This document shows positions 54,952 through 64,000 of a stretch of DNA of 64,000 nucleotides, piece after piece. The stretch is from the NCBI GenBank assembly GCA_023138835.1, contig JAGLOP010000001.1:1-64000 (forward strand). Direction: 5' to 3'. A program made the position numbers and the translations under genes. How positions within the stretch are numbered: position 1 is the first letter of the stretch; each line of letters begins with the position of its first letter. Source of the stretch: Arcobacteraceae bacterium (lineage in GTDB: Bacteria; Campylobacterota; Campylobacteria; Campylobacterales; Arcobacteraceae). The notes under the pieces were generated by a model. It did not search any database and had not been told where the DNA came from. It worked only from the letters and a program-made list of their open reading frames with translations.

Positions 54952-57069
54952 ATGCAGCAAAAATATATTAACTCAATTTTATTTTTAGTATTTTTTGTTA
55001 CTTCTATAGTTACATATATAATATTCGATAATATAACTCAATCAAAAATAGATTCACTAAAGCATTATAATTTCTTAAATACCGCAAAAAAGATGCAAGA
55101 ACAAACTAAAATATTAATTGATGAAAAAAGAAATGCAACACTGGCAATTGCTTTATCACTGGCAGAAGACTCTCTTTTTAAAAAAGCACTGTTAAACAAT
55201 GACTCAAGCCAAATAAATTTACACAATTTTTCCATGAAACTTAGAAAATATTCAGATTTTAAAAATGTTTGGTTCCATCTAATTACAAAAGATGGTATAA
55301 GTTTTTCTAGAAGTTGGATTCAAAAGAGAGGTGACTCTTTGATAAAAGCAAGGCTTGATGTTGCAAAAATGATAAAAAAGCCGAAAATAATGTCAACTAT
55401 AAGTGTAGGAAAATTTGATATGACATTTAAATCTATGGTTCCTATTTTTGATAATAGTAAATTTATAGGAATTTTTGAAGTAATAACACATTTTAACTCA
55501 ATTGCAGTCAAATTAAATAAAAAAGGGATAAATCCTGTAATTTTAGTTGATAAAAAATATAAAAAGCAGTTAACACATCCATTTACTAAAATATTTATAA
55601 ATGACTACTATGTTGCAAATTTGAATGCCGGTAAACAACAACTAAACATCATAAAAAATAAAAAGATTGAACACTTTCTTAATTATAAAAGCCAATATCA
55701 TATAGAGGAACCATCTCAACAATTAATAACTATTTTTAATTTACCTGATATCAATGGTAACCCAATGAGTTATTGTATATTATTTAAACCACTAAGCTCT
55801 ATAGATATGTCAAAAGTATCTCAAACTCAAACTGCAATGGTTTTTTATATGCTTTTATTTATTCTGGTTATTGGTTTAATACTATACTTTATGGCAAATA
55901 AAAAATATAATAAACAACTGCAAAAACAACAGCAAAGAAATAAATTAATTTTAGATGCTCAGCCGTATATTATGGTATTAACAGATGGTGAACATATAGT
56001 TGACTCAAATCCTGCATTCTTAAACTTTTTTAATAAATATAATAATATTGAAGAGTTTGTCCAAGAGCATGACTGTATTTGTGATTTTTTTGAAAAGTAT
56101 GACAGTGATGACTATATACAAGAAAAAAATATTCAAAATAAAAATTGGATTGATTATATCTTAAACAACAGTGATAAAAATATCAAAGTGGTAATGAAAA
56201 AAGATAATACATTACATCACTTCCTTGTAAAAACTGCTGAAACAAAATCGAAAGAAGAAAGCAGATTTATAGTAGTGGTATTTGTAGATATTACAAAAGA
56301 GATAGATACAATACAAGATTTAAGAGAAAAGGAAAAACTGCTAGCCCAACAATCAAAAATGGCAAGTATGGGAGAGATGCTAGAAAATATTGCTCATCAA
56401 TGGAGACAACCTTTATCTGTAATATCAACAGCATCAAGTGGTATAGTGATGCAAAAAGAATTTGGAACGATATCAGAAGAACAAGAGATAAAGATGCTTA
56501 ATACTATAACCAATTCAGCACAACACTTATCTAGAACAATTGATGACTTTAGAAACTTCTTTAAAACACATAAAGAAAAAACAATATTTAGTGTAAAAGA
56601 TATTTATAAAAAAACGGTATCATTACTTGAATCTAAATTTAAAAATAGGGAAATAGAAGTTGTAGAAAATATAAAAGATGTAGAGATATATGGATTAGAT
56701 AGTGAACTTATACAAGCTATTATGAATATATTAAATAACGCAAGAGATATTTTAGAAACAAAAGAAAAGCATCAAAGAAGATTAATTTTTATAGATATAT
56801 ATCCACATAATAAAAATATAATTATAAAAATAAAAGATAACGGCGGCGGAATACCAAATGATATTATAAATAAAGTTTTTGAACCATACTTTACGACTAA
56901 ACATAAATCTCAAGGTACCGGAATTGGACTTTATATGAGTGAAGAGATGATATCTAAACATATGAAGGGTAATTTAACAGTAGAGAATGAAGAGTTTGAA
57001 TATGAAGGTGAATCATATAAAGGTGCTTGTTTCACTATAATTTTACCAATAACCAAAGAAAAAAAATAA
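54952..57069 (+). CDS. Sensor histidine kinase (Cache-like and PAS domains)
   Basis: A 705-aa membrane kinase. Two membrane helices (about residues 8-28 and 298-320) enclose a periplasmic dCache-like sensor (WFHLITKDGISFSRSWIQKRGD). A PAS domain with EHDCICDFF follows, then the phospho-acceptor box [15 protein letters not shown] and HATPase boxes NILNNARD, DNGGGIP and GTGIGLYM. The partner response regulator begins 18 bp downstream. Ligand unknown. The PAS and kinase core are paralogous to the kinase at 10238-12319. Confidence 0.92.
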   Translation: MQQKYINSILFLVFFVTSIVTYIIFDNITQSKIDSLKHYNFLNTAKKMQEQTKILIDEKRNATLAIALSLAEDSLFKKALLNNDSSQINLHNFSMKLRKYSDFKNVWFHLITKDGISFSRSWIQKRGDSLIKARLDVAKMIKKPKIMSTISVGKFDMTFKSMVPIFDNSKFIGIFEVITHFNSIAVKLNKKGINPVILVDKKYKKQLTHPFTKIFINDYYVANLNAGKQQLNIIKNKKIEHFLNYKSQYHIEEPSQQLITIFNLPDINGNPMSYCILFKPLSSIDMSKVSQTQTAMVFYMLLFILVIGLILYFMANKKYNKQLQKQQQRNKLILDAQPYIMVLTDGEHIVDSNPAFLNFFNKYNNIEEFVQEHDCICDFFEKYDSDDYIQEKNIQNKNWIDYILNNSDKNIKVVMKKDNTLHHFLVKTAETKSKEESRFIVVVFVDITKEIDTIQDLREKEKLLAQQSKMASMGEMLENIAHQWRQPLSVISTASSGIVMQKEFGTISEEQEIKMLNTITNSAQHLSRTIDDFRNFFKTHKEKTIFSVKDIYKKTVSLLESKFKNREIEVVENIKDVEIYGLDSELIQAIMNILNNARDILETKEKHQRRLIFIDIYPHNKNIIIKIKDNGGGIPNDIINKVFEPYFTTKHKSQGTGIGLYMSEEMISKHMKGNLTVENEEFEYEGESYKGACFTIILPITKEKK

Positions 57070-57087
57070 AAAAGAGGACAATTGAAT

Positions 57088-57516
57088 ATGGATAATATAG
57101 AATTAATAAAAAAGTTAAAAGTATTATATGTCGAGGATGAAATTATTTTAAGAGATATAACATGCAAATCGTTAGCTTCTGTAGTAAAAGAAATAGTAGT
57201 AGCAGATGATGGGCAAGAGGGTTTAGACAAATTTATTCAAGCACGAGATGATGATAATTTTACTAAAGAAAGCAAAGCTTTTGATTTAATAATTACTGAT
57301 TTAGCTATGCCAATTATGGATGGTCTTGAGATGATAGAAAAAATAAGAGAAATAGATAACGATATACCTATTCTTGTAACAACAGCATATGGTAGTCAAA
57401 ATAAAGAAGTTGCAAGTTTATCTAAAATAGGAATGAATGCATATGTTATGAAACCTGTGGATGTTATGGATTTAGTCAAAACTATTGATAAACTAATAAA
57501 TAAAAGTATTAATTAA
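57088..57516 (+). CDS. Response regulator, receiver domain only
   Basis: A 142-aa CheY-like receiver. EDE pocket (YVEDEIILR), phospho-acceptor Asp in DLIITDLAMPIMDG, Thr in LVTTAYGS and Lys in VMKPVD are intact. No output domain follows. The ATG at 57088 has AGAGGA about ten bases upstream. Directly downstream of a hybrid-free kinase, so a phosphorelay or protein-binding output is likely. Confidence 0.9.
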   Translation: MDNIELIKKLKVLYVEDEIILRDITCKSLASVVKEIVVADDGQEGLDKFIQARDDDNFTKESKAFDLIITDLAMPIMDGLEMIEKIREIDNDIPILVTTAYGSQNKEVASLSKIGMNAYVMKPVDVMDLVKTIDKLINKSIN

Positions 57517-57527
57517 CTCAATATATT

Positions 57528-57827
57528 TTAAATTCTACAACCTTGTCCAACCGTAGAGTGAACCTCTTTTAAATGACAATTATTGCATCGATATTCAATT
57601 TCATCAATACCGCTGCATCCATGACTTTTAAGAAGTCTTGATTTTATAGAATCAACTTTAAAAACAACACCTGTATTTTCATCACGAAATTCTTTCGCAG
57701 TTGCTCCACATTGGGGACAAATCCCATTATCTAAATCAGCTTGTCTTGATTTTTTTGAATTAAAATATAGTAATATAGAAAATATCACTAATAAAAATAC
57801 TAAAATTAAAGATATTATTGTATACAT
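57528..57827 (-). CDS. Membrane-anchored zinc-ribbon protein
   Basis: A 99-aa protein: one N-terminal membrane helix (IISLILVFLLVIFSILLYF) then a soluble domain with two Cys pairs, CPQCG and CNNC, plus lone Cys at HGCSG and QGCRI. The pairs can bind zinc. Similar small proteins are found in related genomes with no known role. The ATG at 57827 has AAAGG upstream; an in-frame TTG at 57830 is less likely. Confidence 0.7.
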   Translation of the reverse strand: MYTIISLILVFLLVIFSILLYFNSKKSRQADLDNGICPQCGATAKEFRDENTGVVFKVDSIKSRLLKSHGCSGIDEIEYRCNNCHLKEVHSTVGQGCRI

Positions 57828-57844
57828 CAAATTGACCTTTTTAC

Positions 57845-58630
57845 TTAGAAGTTAAAATTTCTTACTGTGAAAAGTTTAAGAGAATCACTTTTTAAAGATT
57901 TTAATTCACTAGAATAACCTTTTTTAGAAAATAAAACAAACACGTCAACATCAATATTAACTTGTTTACATTTTTCTTTTAGTTTTGTAAGTTCACTTTT
58001 TTTAATTTTTGAATTTGAGTATTTGCAGGCTCCCGCAATAACTTTACCACTTTTTGTCTTTGCTAGAAGATCTATATCTATATCATCATCCCAATAACGT
58101 CCCAGTTTAACCAAACTTTGTCCTCGTAACTTGGGAATTTCATCATTAGAGATACTAAGTTTTAAAAGTTCGTGAGATAATTGTTCAAAAACTAACGCAG
58201 TAAATTCAGATTCTCTATTTTTAAATCTATCAAATGCTTCTTTATAGTTACCCTCTTTTATTCCTTGAAATAATGGAGAAACAATAGCAAACCAAAATCT
58301 TACAAATGGAGATGTAAATAAAAGTTTTTCAGATACAGTATATTGATCATCTAAAGCAGATAAACTTTGAAGTGATTTTTCTAGCTTTAACACTTTTAAT
58401 TTACAAAGATCATCAACAATGTTTATCCCATCATCAAAAGATATTTTTGCTCGTCTGAAAGCTGAATTTGTTCTTCTATCACCAAGAGCAATACCACTTA
58501 AAATTAGATGATAAGCATTATCTCCTTTTGTAAGAGCACTTATATCATTTCGTAGATATTTATATTTATTAAAAATTAATTTTTCGATTAAAATTTCAAT
58601 AGGGACTGTTGTGTTAATATTAATATCCAA
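57845..58630 (-). CDS. DUF234-type protein (C-terminal nuclease-like module); true start uncertain
   Basis: The canonical frame starts at TTG 58630 (261 aa). It is a helical wHTH-like region followed by a DUF234 domain with the restriction-like pattern DIDIDLLAKTKSGKVIAGACKYSNSKI, normally found after a DEXX-box ATPase (absent here). The same frame stays open 40 codons upstream with protein-like sequence (LLEQFQTFCKRNNPRSQEEA) but no ATG/GTG/TTG, so the real start may be a rare ATT/ATA near 58738 or the gene is 5'-truncated. It lies downstream of dnaK on the same strand. Confidence 0.65.
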   Translation of the reverse strand: MDININTTVPIEILIEKLIFNKYKYLRNDISALTKGDNAYHLILSGIALGDRRTNSAFRRAKISFDDGINIVDDLCKLKVLKLEKSLQSLSALDDQYTVSEKLLFTSPFVRFWFAIVSPLFQGIKEGNYKEAFDRFKNRESEFTALVFEQLSHELLKLSISNDEIPKLRGQSLVKLGRYWDDDIDIDLLAKTKSGKVIAGACKYSNSKIKKSELTKLKEKCKQVNIDVDVFVLFSKKGYSSELKSLKSDSLKLFTVRNFNF

Positions 58631-58749
58631 GCCACCAAAAACAGCAAAATAATTAACTGCTTCCTCCTGGCTTCTGGGATTATTTCTTTTACAAAAAGTT
58701 TGAAACTGCTCTAGTAGTGTTTTAGTATTTAATATGATAATTTTGCCTT

Positions 58750-58772
58750 GAAGTAGAGGGTTACTCTACTTC
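58750..58772 (-). terminator. Strong hairpin at the dnaK stop codon
   Basis: Nine-bp perfect stem GAAGTAGAG/CTCTACTTC with a 5-base loop spanning the dnaK stop. No T-run follows, so termination would be incomplete; it separates dnaK from the DUF234 gene. Confidence 0.5.
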
Positions 58773-60662
58773 TGCATCGATGATGTCATCATCATCTTTT
58801 TTCTTTTTAGCATCAGCTGGATTAGCACCTTGTGCAGCCTGCTCACCTTGCTGTTTTTTCATCTCAGCTTCCATAAGTTTAGCACTTACTTCACTTAATT
58901 TTTTTAACGATTCTTCTATTTGCTCTTTTGTAGCTTCATCATTTTTAAGTAGCTCTTCAAGTTCGGCTGCTGCTTCAATGATTGCTTTTTCTTCATCTTC
59001 AGTAACTACATCTGCATCTTTATTTTCTTCTAAAGATTTTTTGATTTGATGAAGCATAGACTCCGCTTGATTTTTAGTCTCTACAACTTCTTTTCTTTTG
59101 CTATCAGCTTCTTTATTTGCTTCAGCTTCATTTACCATTTTTTCAATCTCTTCATCACTTAATCCAGATGAACCAGAAATAGTAATTTTATTTTCTTTTC
59201 CAGTTGATTTGTCTTTAGCAGATACATTTAAAACACCATTTGCATCAATATCAAATGTTACTTCAATTTGTGGCTGACCTTTTGGAGCCGGTGCAATATC
59301 AGAAAGTTCAAATTGACCTAAGTTTTTATTATCTCTAATAAATTCTCTCTCACCTTGACCAACTACAATAGAAACTGCAGGTTGATTATCTTGAGCTGTA
59401 CTGAAAACTTGTGATTTCTTCACAGGAATTGTTGTACCCTTATCAATTAGTTTAGTCATAACTCCACCTAAAGTTTCAAGTCCAAGTGAAAGTGGTGTAA
59501 CATCAAGTAAAAGTACATCTTTAACATCACCTGTAAGAACACCACCTTGAATTGCAGCACCAGCAGCAACAACCTCATCAGGATTTACTGAATTATTTAA
59601 CTCTTTTCCAAAATATTCTTTTACTACTTCTTGAGCTTTAGGAATTCTTGTAGATCCACCAACCATGATAATTTCATTGATTTCATTGTTATCAAGTCCA
59701 GCATCACTCATAGCAACTTTTATATGATCTAAAGTTTCAGCAACTAAATCTTCAGTCATAGCTTCAAATTTTGCTCTTGTTAAAGATTTAACAAGGTGTT
59801 TAGGACCTGTTGCATCAGCTGTGATAAACGGTAAATTAATTTCAGTTTCAGCAGTTGCACTTAACTCTTTTTTAGCTTTTTCAGCTTCATCTTTTAGTCT
59901 TTGATGAGCCATTTTATCATCTCTTAAATCAATACCATGTTCAGTTTTAAATTCTTCTGCTAACCAATCAATAATCACATTATCAAAATCATCTCCACCT
60001 AAGAAAGCATTTCCGTCTGTAGAAAGAACTTCAAATGTACCATCACCAATTTCAAGAACAGTAACATCAAATGTACCACCACCTAAATCATAAACTACAA
60101 CTTTCTCTTCACCTTTTTTATCAAGACCGTAAGCAAGTGCTGCTGCTGTTGGCTCATTGATAATTCTAAGTACATTAAGTCCGGCAATAGTTCCCGCTTC
60201 TTGAGTTGCTTTTCTTTGAGCATCATTAAAATATGCCGGTACTGTAATAACAGCATCTGTTACTTCTTGACCAAGATAAGCTTCTGCATCTGTTTTAAGT
60301 TTTGTTAATATTTTTGCAGAAACTTCTTGAGGTGTATATGTCTTACCGTCAATCTCTACTGCTGCTGCTCCATTTCTATTTACAATTTTGTATCCAACTT
60401 TATCCATAGCACTTTTAGCATGCTCTTCGTCCATCATAAGACCCATAATTCTTTTAATAGAATAAATAGTTTTTTCTGGATTTGTAATCGCTTGTCTTTT
60501 TGCTGGATCACCAACTAAAACTTCACCTTTATCTGTAAAAGCTACAATACTTGGTGTTGTATTCTTACCTTCTTTATTTGCGATAATCTTAGCTTCTCCA
60601 CCTTCATAAACTGCTACACAACTATTTGTTGTCCCTAAATCTATTCCTATTGTTGCACCCAT
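58761..60662 (-). CDS. dnaK: Chaperone DnaK (Hsp70)
   Basis: The 633-aa Hsp70. [16 protein letters not shown] opens the ATPase domain, [13 protein letters not shown] and [11 protein letters not shown] follow, and the substrate domain contains [23 protein letters not shown]. The C-terminus ends [10 protein letters not shown], the usual acidic lid tail. It is the last gene of the hrcA-grpE-dnaK operon, 70 bp after grpE; the dnaJ gene is not adjacent. Confidence 0.98.
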   Translation of the reverse strand: MGATIGIDLGTTNSCVAVYEGGEAKIIANKEGKNTTPSIVAFTDKGEVLVGDPAKRQAITNPEKTIYSIKRIMGLMMDEEHAKSAMDKVGYKIVNRNGAAAVEIDGKTYTPQEVSAKILTKLKTDAEAYLGQEVTDAVITVPAYFNDAQRKATQEAGTIAGLNVLRIINEPTAAALAYGLDKKGEEKVVVYDLGGGTFDVTVLEIGDGTFEVLSTDGNAFLGGDDFDNVIIDWLAEEFKTEHGIDLRDDKMAHQRLKDEAEKAKKELSATAETEINLPFITADATGPKHLVKSLTRAKFEAMTEDLVAETLDHIKVAMSDAGLDNNEINEIIMVGGSTRIPKAQEVVKEYFGKELNNSVNPDEVVAAGAAIQGGVLTGDVKDVLLLDVTPLSLGLETLGGVMTKLIDKGTTIPVKKSQVFSTAQDNQPAVSIVVGQGEREFIRDNKNLGQFELSDIAPAPKGQPQIEVTFDIDANGVLNVSAKDKSTGKENKITISGSSGLSDEEIEKMVNEAEANKEADSKRKEVVETKNQAESMLHQIKKSLEENKDADVVTEDEEKAIIEAAAELEELLKNDEATKEQIEESLKKLSEVSAKLMEAEMKKQQGEQAAQGANPADAKKKKDDDDIIDAEVE

Positions 60663-60732
60663 GTTAATTCCTTTTTATTATTAATGTTTTTTATAAATTA
60701 TATTTATAGTTTTTTGACATCGCGGTCATTTA

Positions 60733-61359
60733 TTAATTAGCTACGCTAACCATTGCTTCTCTTAAAAGTCTATCTTTAAACTTATACCCTTTTTGCATAA
60801 TCATAACTATCTGCCCAGATTCTACATCCTCACTGTCTGCTTTCATAACCGCATTATGAAAATCAGGATTAAACTCATCATATTCGACTTCAGTAATATC
60901 ATGTTTTTCAAATGCTGTATTAAAAGCCTTAACAGTAAGTTCAATTCCCTCTTTTAACTTCTCTACAAGTTCAGCTGGTTCAACATCAGCATTAGCACTT
61001 AAAATTGCCATTTGTAAAGCATCAATTGGAGCTAACAAATCTTTAGCAAATTTTTCACTTGCATAATCAATTGCACTGTATTTTTCTCTCTCTAATCTTT
61101 TTTTAATATTTTCAAAATCTGCATGTGTTCTCAAAAATTTATCTTCAGCTTCAGCTGCTTTTTTTTGGGCTTCTTCTACTTTAGCTTCCATCTTTGCTTT
61201 AAATTCTTCATCTAATGATGCAAACTTTTCTTCATCCATTATCTCTTCAACCTCAGCTTTTTGTTCTCGTTCCTGCGAAATTACATCTTCCACAACTTCT
61301 GTCTCAACCTCTTCAATAATTTCTAACTCTTCATTCTTTTTCTGCACTTCTTCACTCAT
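60733..61359 (-). CDS. grpE: Nucleotide-exchange factor GrpE
   Basis: The 208-aa DnaK exchange factor. A long acidic N-terminus, a coiled coil (AEDKFLRTHADFENIKKRLEREK) and a beta domain (GIELTVKAFNTAFEKHDITEV, MIMQKGYKFKDRLLREAMVSV) are all present. It overlaps the end of hrcA by 4 bp, so the two are translationally coupled. Confidence 0.97.
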   Translation of the reverse strand: MSEEVQKKNEELEIIEEVETEVVEDVISQEREQKAEVEEIMDEEKFASLDEEFKAKMEAKVEEAQKKAAEAEDKFLRTHADFENIKKRLEREKYSAIDYASEKFAKDLLAPIDALQMAILSANADVEPAELVEKLKEGIELTVKAFNTAFEKHDITEVEYDEFNPDFHNAVMKADSEDVESGQIVMIMQKGYKFKDRLLREAMVSVAN

Positions 61360-62201
61360 ACTGCTATCCCTTTATAAAAATATTCAAAATCTTTTGATAG
61401 ATCACCTACTACTAATATCTTAATATCAGTTCCGTGAACTTTTGTATCATGACAAATACCAATTTGTCCCTGTGGTAATAAATTATCTAAATAAACACCC
61501 TGCTCCAACTTCATCATAACATCACCTTGTAAAAACAAGTTTACATCTTTCTCATCTAAATCATACTCAACTGCTAAATGTAAGAAATTTTTAGTATTTA
61601 TAATCTCAAAAATATTGTTTTGAACATACTTACTAAGTTCTGCATGCAAGTGACTAGCACCCACTTGCTGTGAAATATCTAATATATCATCAAATGTTCT
61701 TCCAATCATATCTGTTAAGAATTTATGAAATGCAACATTAAATTTTATAGTAACAGCATAACTATCATCCGTAGTTGTTAGAGCATATTTATTTTCAGTA
61801 TTATTTGCCAAATTTGCTTTATAAAATTCTAAAATCATATAAACATTTTCTACATTTAAAATTCTATGTAAAGTATCCGTTGTTTGTTGTTTGATAAATA
61901 CAGTTAAACCCATTTGAGTTGCTAACTTAATTAATTTATCATAATCAATACTAGGTAAATCAAATTCTAGTCTTTTTGCCCAATACTCTTTCAAAGCTTC
62001 AGTCGTAGGCGTTCTTCCACTACTTATATGCTCTTGAGCTAGATACCCCTCATCTCCTAATTTCTTAAAATAACCACGAATTGTAGCTGGAGAATAAGAT
62101 ATATCATACATAGATTTTAACTGGCTTGAACCAATTGGTTCTAAGTTTTCTATGTAAGCTTTAATAATAGAATGTAATAAAAACTCTTTCTTATCAATCA
62201 T
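61356..62201 (-). CDS. hrcA: Heat-shock repressor HrcA
   Basis: A 281-aa repressor that binds CIRCE and is released when GroEL is titrated by unfolded protein. An N-terminal winged helix (SYSPATIRGYFKKLGDEGYLAQEHISSGRTPT) and a GAF-like inducer domain (VGASHLHAE...VYLDNLLPQGQIGICHDTK) are visible. It is shorter than Bacillus HrcA. A CIRCE element lies directly upstream, so it regulates its own operon. Confidence 0.95.
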   Translation of the reverse strand: MIDKKEFLLHSIIKAYIENLEPIGSSQLKSMYDISYSPATIRGYFKKLGDEGYLAQEHISSGRTPTTEALKEYWAKRLEFDLPSIDYDKLIKLATQMGLTVFIKQQTTDTLHRILNVENVYMILEFYKANLANNTENKYALTTTDDSYAVTIKFNVAFHKFLTDMIGRTFDDILDISQQVGASHLHAELSKYVQNNIFEIINTKNFLHLAVEYDLDEKDVNLFLQGDVMMKLEQGVYLDNLLPQGQIGICHDTKVHGTDIKILVVGDLSKDFEYFYKGIAV

Positions 62202-62223
62202 CTTTTACCATTTTTTATTTAAT

Positions 62224-62250
62224 TTGGCACTCTATCATAAGAAGTGCTAA
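62224..62250. promoter_or_regulatory. CIRCE operator of the hrcA operon
   Basis: TTGGCACTC - nine bases - AAGTGCTAA, one or two changes from the consensus TTAGCACTC-N9-GAGTGCTAA. It lies between the -10 box and the hrcA start, in the transcribed leader. Confidence 0.9.
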
Positions 62251-62253
62251 AGA

Positions 62254-62259
62254 ATTATA
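62254..62259 (-). promoter_or_regulatory. -10 box of hrcA-grpE-dnaK
   Basis: Minus-strand TATAAT (CTGCTATAATTC), directly upstream of CIRCE. No clear -35. Confidence 0.65.
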
Positions 62260-62286
62260 GCAGTAGTTGTTTAATTTTTACTTAAA

Positions 62287-62313
62287 CTGGCAATATAATA
62301 GTTTGAGTGCTAA
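62287..62313. promoter_or_regulatory. Second, degenerate CIRCE-like site
   Basis: A perfect right half GAGTGCTAA (62305-62313) with a poor left half CTGGCAATA at the correct 9-base spacing. It lies upstream of the hrcA promoter and overlaps the end of the kinase gene. Confidence 0.5.
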
Positions 62314-63533
62314 TACAATATAAATCTATTTATTCCATCTTTATATTCATATATAAGTTTATAATCATTTGCATCTAAAATATGTTTTATAATATAAAGT
62401 CCCAATCCAAAACTCTGATTTGATTTTATATCATCACCTTTAAAAAATGGTTCAAAATAATTCTCAAGGGGATATTTTAATTTATTACCCAAATTTTCAA
62501 ATATAATTTTTGCATCTTCTGTTTTGATTATAACTTGTTTATTGGTTGAATGTTTTATACCATTATCAAGTAAATTTTTTATAGCAATAGAAAATAGTTT
62601 AAAATCAATCTTTATTTTTATATTTTCAAACTCTTCAATCACCTCATCCTTATCGCACATTAAAATATCAATTGCATTATCAATCACATCTGCTAAATAA
62701 TACTCTTTTTTATCTAATGTTTTTTTACTGCTTATTAATTCTTCAACAGAAGCAAACTCACTAATCAATGATTCAAGTCTATAAAAAACTTTTTGCATTT
62801 TATCAGTATTTTCATTTGTTTGCGGAAGTTGTGTTAAAAACTTTCCTTTGGTAATTGGAGTTTTAAGCTCATGCATAATATTTCGAATAAAAACGTTTCT
62901 TGATTCTTTTATCATTTTTAATTTTTTAGCAGATTTGTCAAATTCATTTGCAAGTTGAGATATCTCATCATTTTTTGTAGTAGCACAATCTAAATCAAAC
63001 TCTTCATCTGCTAAATTCTTTACTTTATCTTTTAAAGTTTTTAGAGGTTTTAACTTTTTTATTGTAGTAGTATACAAAATAATAAATGCAAATAATATCA
63101 CTAAAAATATGGCTAAAATTCTATTTTGATAATTTACTGTCTTGTAATTATCTATTAATATCATATTATGTCTTGGAGTGTGAATATATACTAAATGTTT
63201 ATCACCAAGTTTTAAATACTGCATAACCACTCTTCTGTTCTTTTTGGTCCATTTTAGTATTAAATTTTTATCTTGTAATATTTTATTTTGCTCTATTGCT
63301 TTAGTTTTAATAGAAAAATTTATTTGTGATAGATGTTCTTCTAACTCTTTTGATAAGCCGTTATGCATACATTCTCTTAATACCATTTTAGAAACATCCA
63401 TACTTCTTTTATTAATAAAGTTATTTTCTCTTTGCACACTGCTGTTATAAAGCACAGTAAAACTTACCATTATTAAAATAATAGATATTATAAAAGTTAT
63501 TGTTATTGTAAAAAATATTGAATTTTTGCTCAT
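62310..63533 (-). CDS. Sensor histidine kinase, ArsS-like
   Basis: A 407-aa membrane kinase. Helices near residues 7-29 and 139-160 enclose a small periplasmic domain of about 105 residues. A HAMP domain, the phospho-acceptor His in NIMHELKTPITKGKFL and HATPase boxes (NLLDNGIKHS, FGLGLYI) follow. The MHELKTPITKGK box and location before hrcA are like the acid-responsive ArsS kinases of Helicobacter and Campylobacter. It overlaps the regulator stop by 4 bp. The signal is not predictable from sequence. Confidence 0.9.
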   Translation of the reverse strand: MSKNSIFFTITITFIISIILIMVSFTVLYNSSVQRENNFINKRSMDVSKMVLRECMHNGLSKELEEHLSQINFSIKTKAIEQNKILQDKNLILKWTKKNRRVVMQYLKLGDKHLVYIHTPRHNMILIDNYKTVNYQNRILAIFLVILFAFIILYTTTIKKLKPLKTLKDKVKNLADEEFDLDCATTKNDEISQLANEFDKSAKKLKMIKESRNVFIRNIMHELKTPITKGKFLTQLPQTNENTDKMQKVFYRLESLISEFASVEELISSKKTLDKKEYYLADVIDNAIDILMCDKDEVIEEFENIKIKIDFKLFSIAIKNLLDNGIKHSTNKQVIIKTEDAKIIFENLGNKLKYPLENYFEPFFKGDDIKSNQSFGLGLYIIKHILDANDYKLIYEYKDGINRFILY

Positions 63534-64000
63534 TCTACTAATTTATACCCCATACCTCTAATTGTGAGAAAATACTTTGGTTTTTTAGGATCATCTTCAA
63601 TCTTTGCTCTAATCCTGTTAATAATCACAGCAATACTGCCACCCTCCTCATCACTGTTTAAGAAATCACCGTTATCTAAAATATCATATCGTGATACAAC
63701 AAAACCTTTCCTTTGACACATCAAAGCCATTATTTGATACTCAGCGGGTGTGAATTTTATAAAAGTACCATTTTTTGTTATCTCTTTTTTTTCTTCATTT
63801 AAAATAAATATCTCTTGTTTTTGGGTTATAGTTGAGGATTGTATCTCTTTATTATATCTTCGTAAAATTGTTTTAATTCTAACTTCAAGTTCTCTAGGGT
63901 CATAAGGCTTTGGCAAGTAGTCATCAGCACCTAACTCAAGAGCTGTTACTTTATCGGTAATATCACTTCTTGCACTGGAAATAATAATTGGCATTTTATA
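63530..64000 (-). CDS. OmpR-family response regulator, ArsR-like (N-terminus beyond window)
   Basis: The frame runs to the window edge, so the phospho-acceptor Asp region is missing. The visible part starts in the receiver (PIIISSARSDITDKVTALELGADDYLPKPYDPRELEVRI) and contains a complete winged-helix output domain (FTPAEYQIMALMCQRKGFVVSR...RAKIEDDPKKPKYFLTIRGMGYKLVE). It is the partner of the downstream kinase by overlap. Confidence 0.93.
   Translation of the reverse strand, partial: YKMPIIISSARSDITDKVTALELGADDYLPKPYDPRELEVRIKTILRRYNKEIQSSTITQKQEIFILNEEKKEITKNGTFIKFTPAEYQIMALMCQRKGFVVSRYDILDNGDFLNSDEEGGSIAVIINRIRAKIEDDPKKPKYFLTIRGMGYKLVE

Noticed and set aside
58780-59049. Plus-strand Ser-rich ORF opposite dnaK
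   Set aside because: It is the antisense frame of the acidic dnaK C-terminus, with no RBS or homology.
60710-60727. TTGACATCGCGGTCA between dnaK and grpE as an operator
   Set aside because: Only 4-bp arms, in an intergenic spacer of the heat-shock operon; no second copy.

Overview
The window is one contiguous stretch of a low-GC, gene-dense bacterial chromosome. Its gene content points to Campylobacterota (the former Epsilonproteobacteria), probably a free-living Sulfurimonas- or Arcobacter-like organism. The evidence is the futalosine-pathway gene mqnC, an ArsRS-type two-component pair beside hrcA-grpE-dnaK, several long histidine kinases carrying the same [10 protein letters not shown] phospho-acceptor box, RibBA with a degenerate second domain, and BamA/LolA/LolC-type envelope genes. 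The genus cannot be fixed from sequence reading alone.

Layout. 1-2.8 kb: the N-terminal 922 codons of a giant repetitive surface protein (minus strand, running off the left edge). 2.9-8.3 kb: der, an MscS channel, a DMT transporter, a DUF5610-like protein and recA. 8.3-12.3 kb: two large sensor kinases. 12.4-23.5 kb: an accessory region made of consecutive integrated elements. 23.5-47 kb: core genes (rnpB, lolA, secA, a LolC/E permease, ftsL-like, rsmH, tRNA-Leu, tyrA, bamA, mqnC, an M16-like protein, a lytic transglycosylase, mobB, fbp, a chemoreceptor, metG, a CNNM/CBS protein). 47.2-48.1 kb: a self-cleaving CI/LexA-type repressor with a divergent micro-ORF. 48.2-53.3 kb: the oadG-oadA-oadB sodium-pump decarboxylase genes and pckA. 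53.8-57.5 kb: ribBA and a kinase/response-regulator pair. 57.5-64 kb: a zinc-ribbon protein, a DUF234 protein, the hrcA-grpE-dnaK heat-shock operon with CIRCE sites, and a two-component pair cut by the right edge.

Main discovery. The accessory region is a tandem array of integrative elements inserted in the 3' end of the RNase P RNA gene (rnpB, minus strand, about 23.52-23.86 kb). The last ~28 nt of rnpB recur at 12540, 14222 and 15142. Directly left of two of these copies are the last codons of a tyrosine integrase related to the intact integrase at 22409-23509, so each copy marks the end of an element. The newest element (8.4 kb) keeps its integrase, an excisionase-like HTH, a rolling-circle Rep and a small SSB-like protein. 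Its cargo is an Eco47II-type restriction-modification pair, an OLD-family ATPase/TOPRIM nuclease and an orphan 372-aa protein. Two older, shrunken elements carry a Fic protein and a MntA/HepT toxin-antitoxin pair. No capsid or conjugation genes are present.

Second discovery. A perfect 13-bp-arm palindrome upstream of recA shares its TATGTCAA half-site with several sites in the promoter region of the CI/LexA-type repressor at 47212-47868. This suggests an SOS-like circuit in a phylum whose well-studied members lack LexA. A 31-codon ORF with a good ribosome-binding site is transcribed divergently from that repressor.
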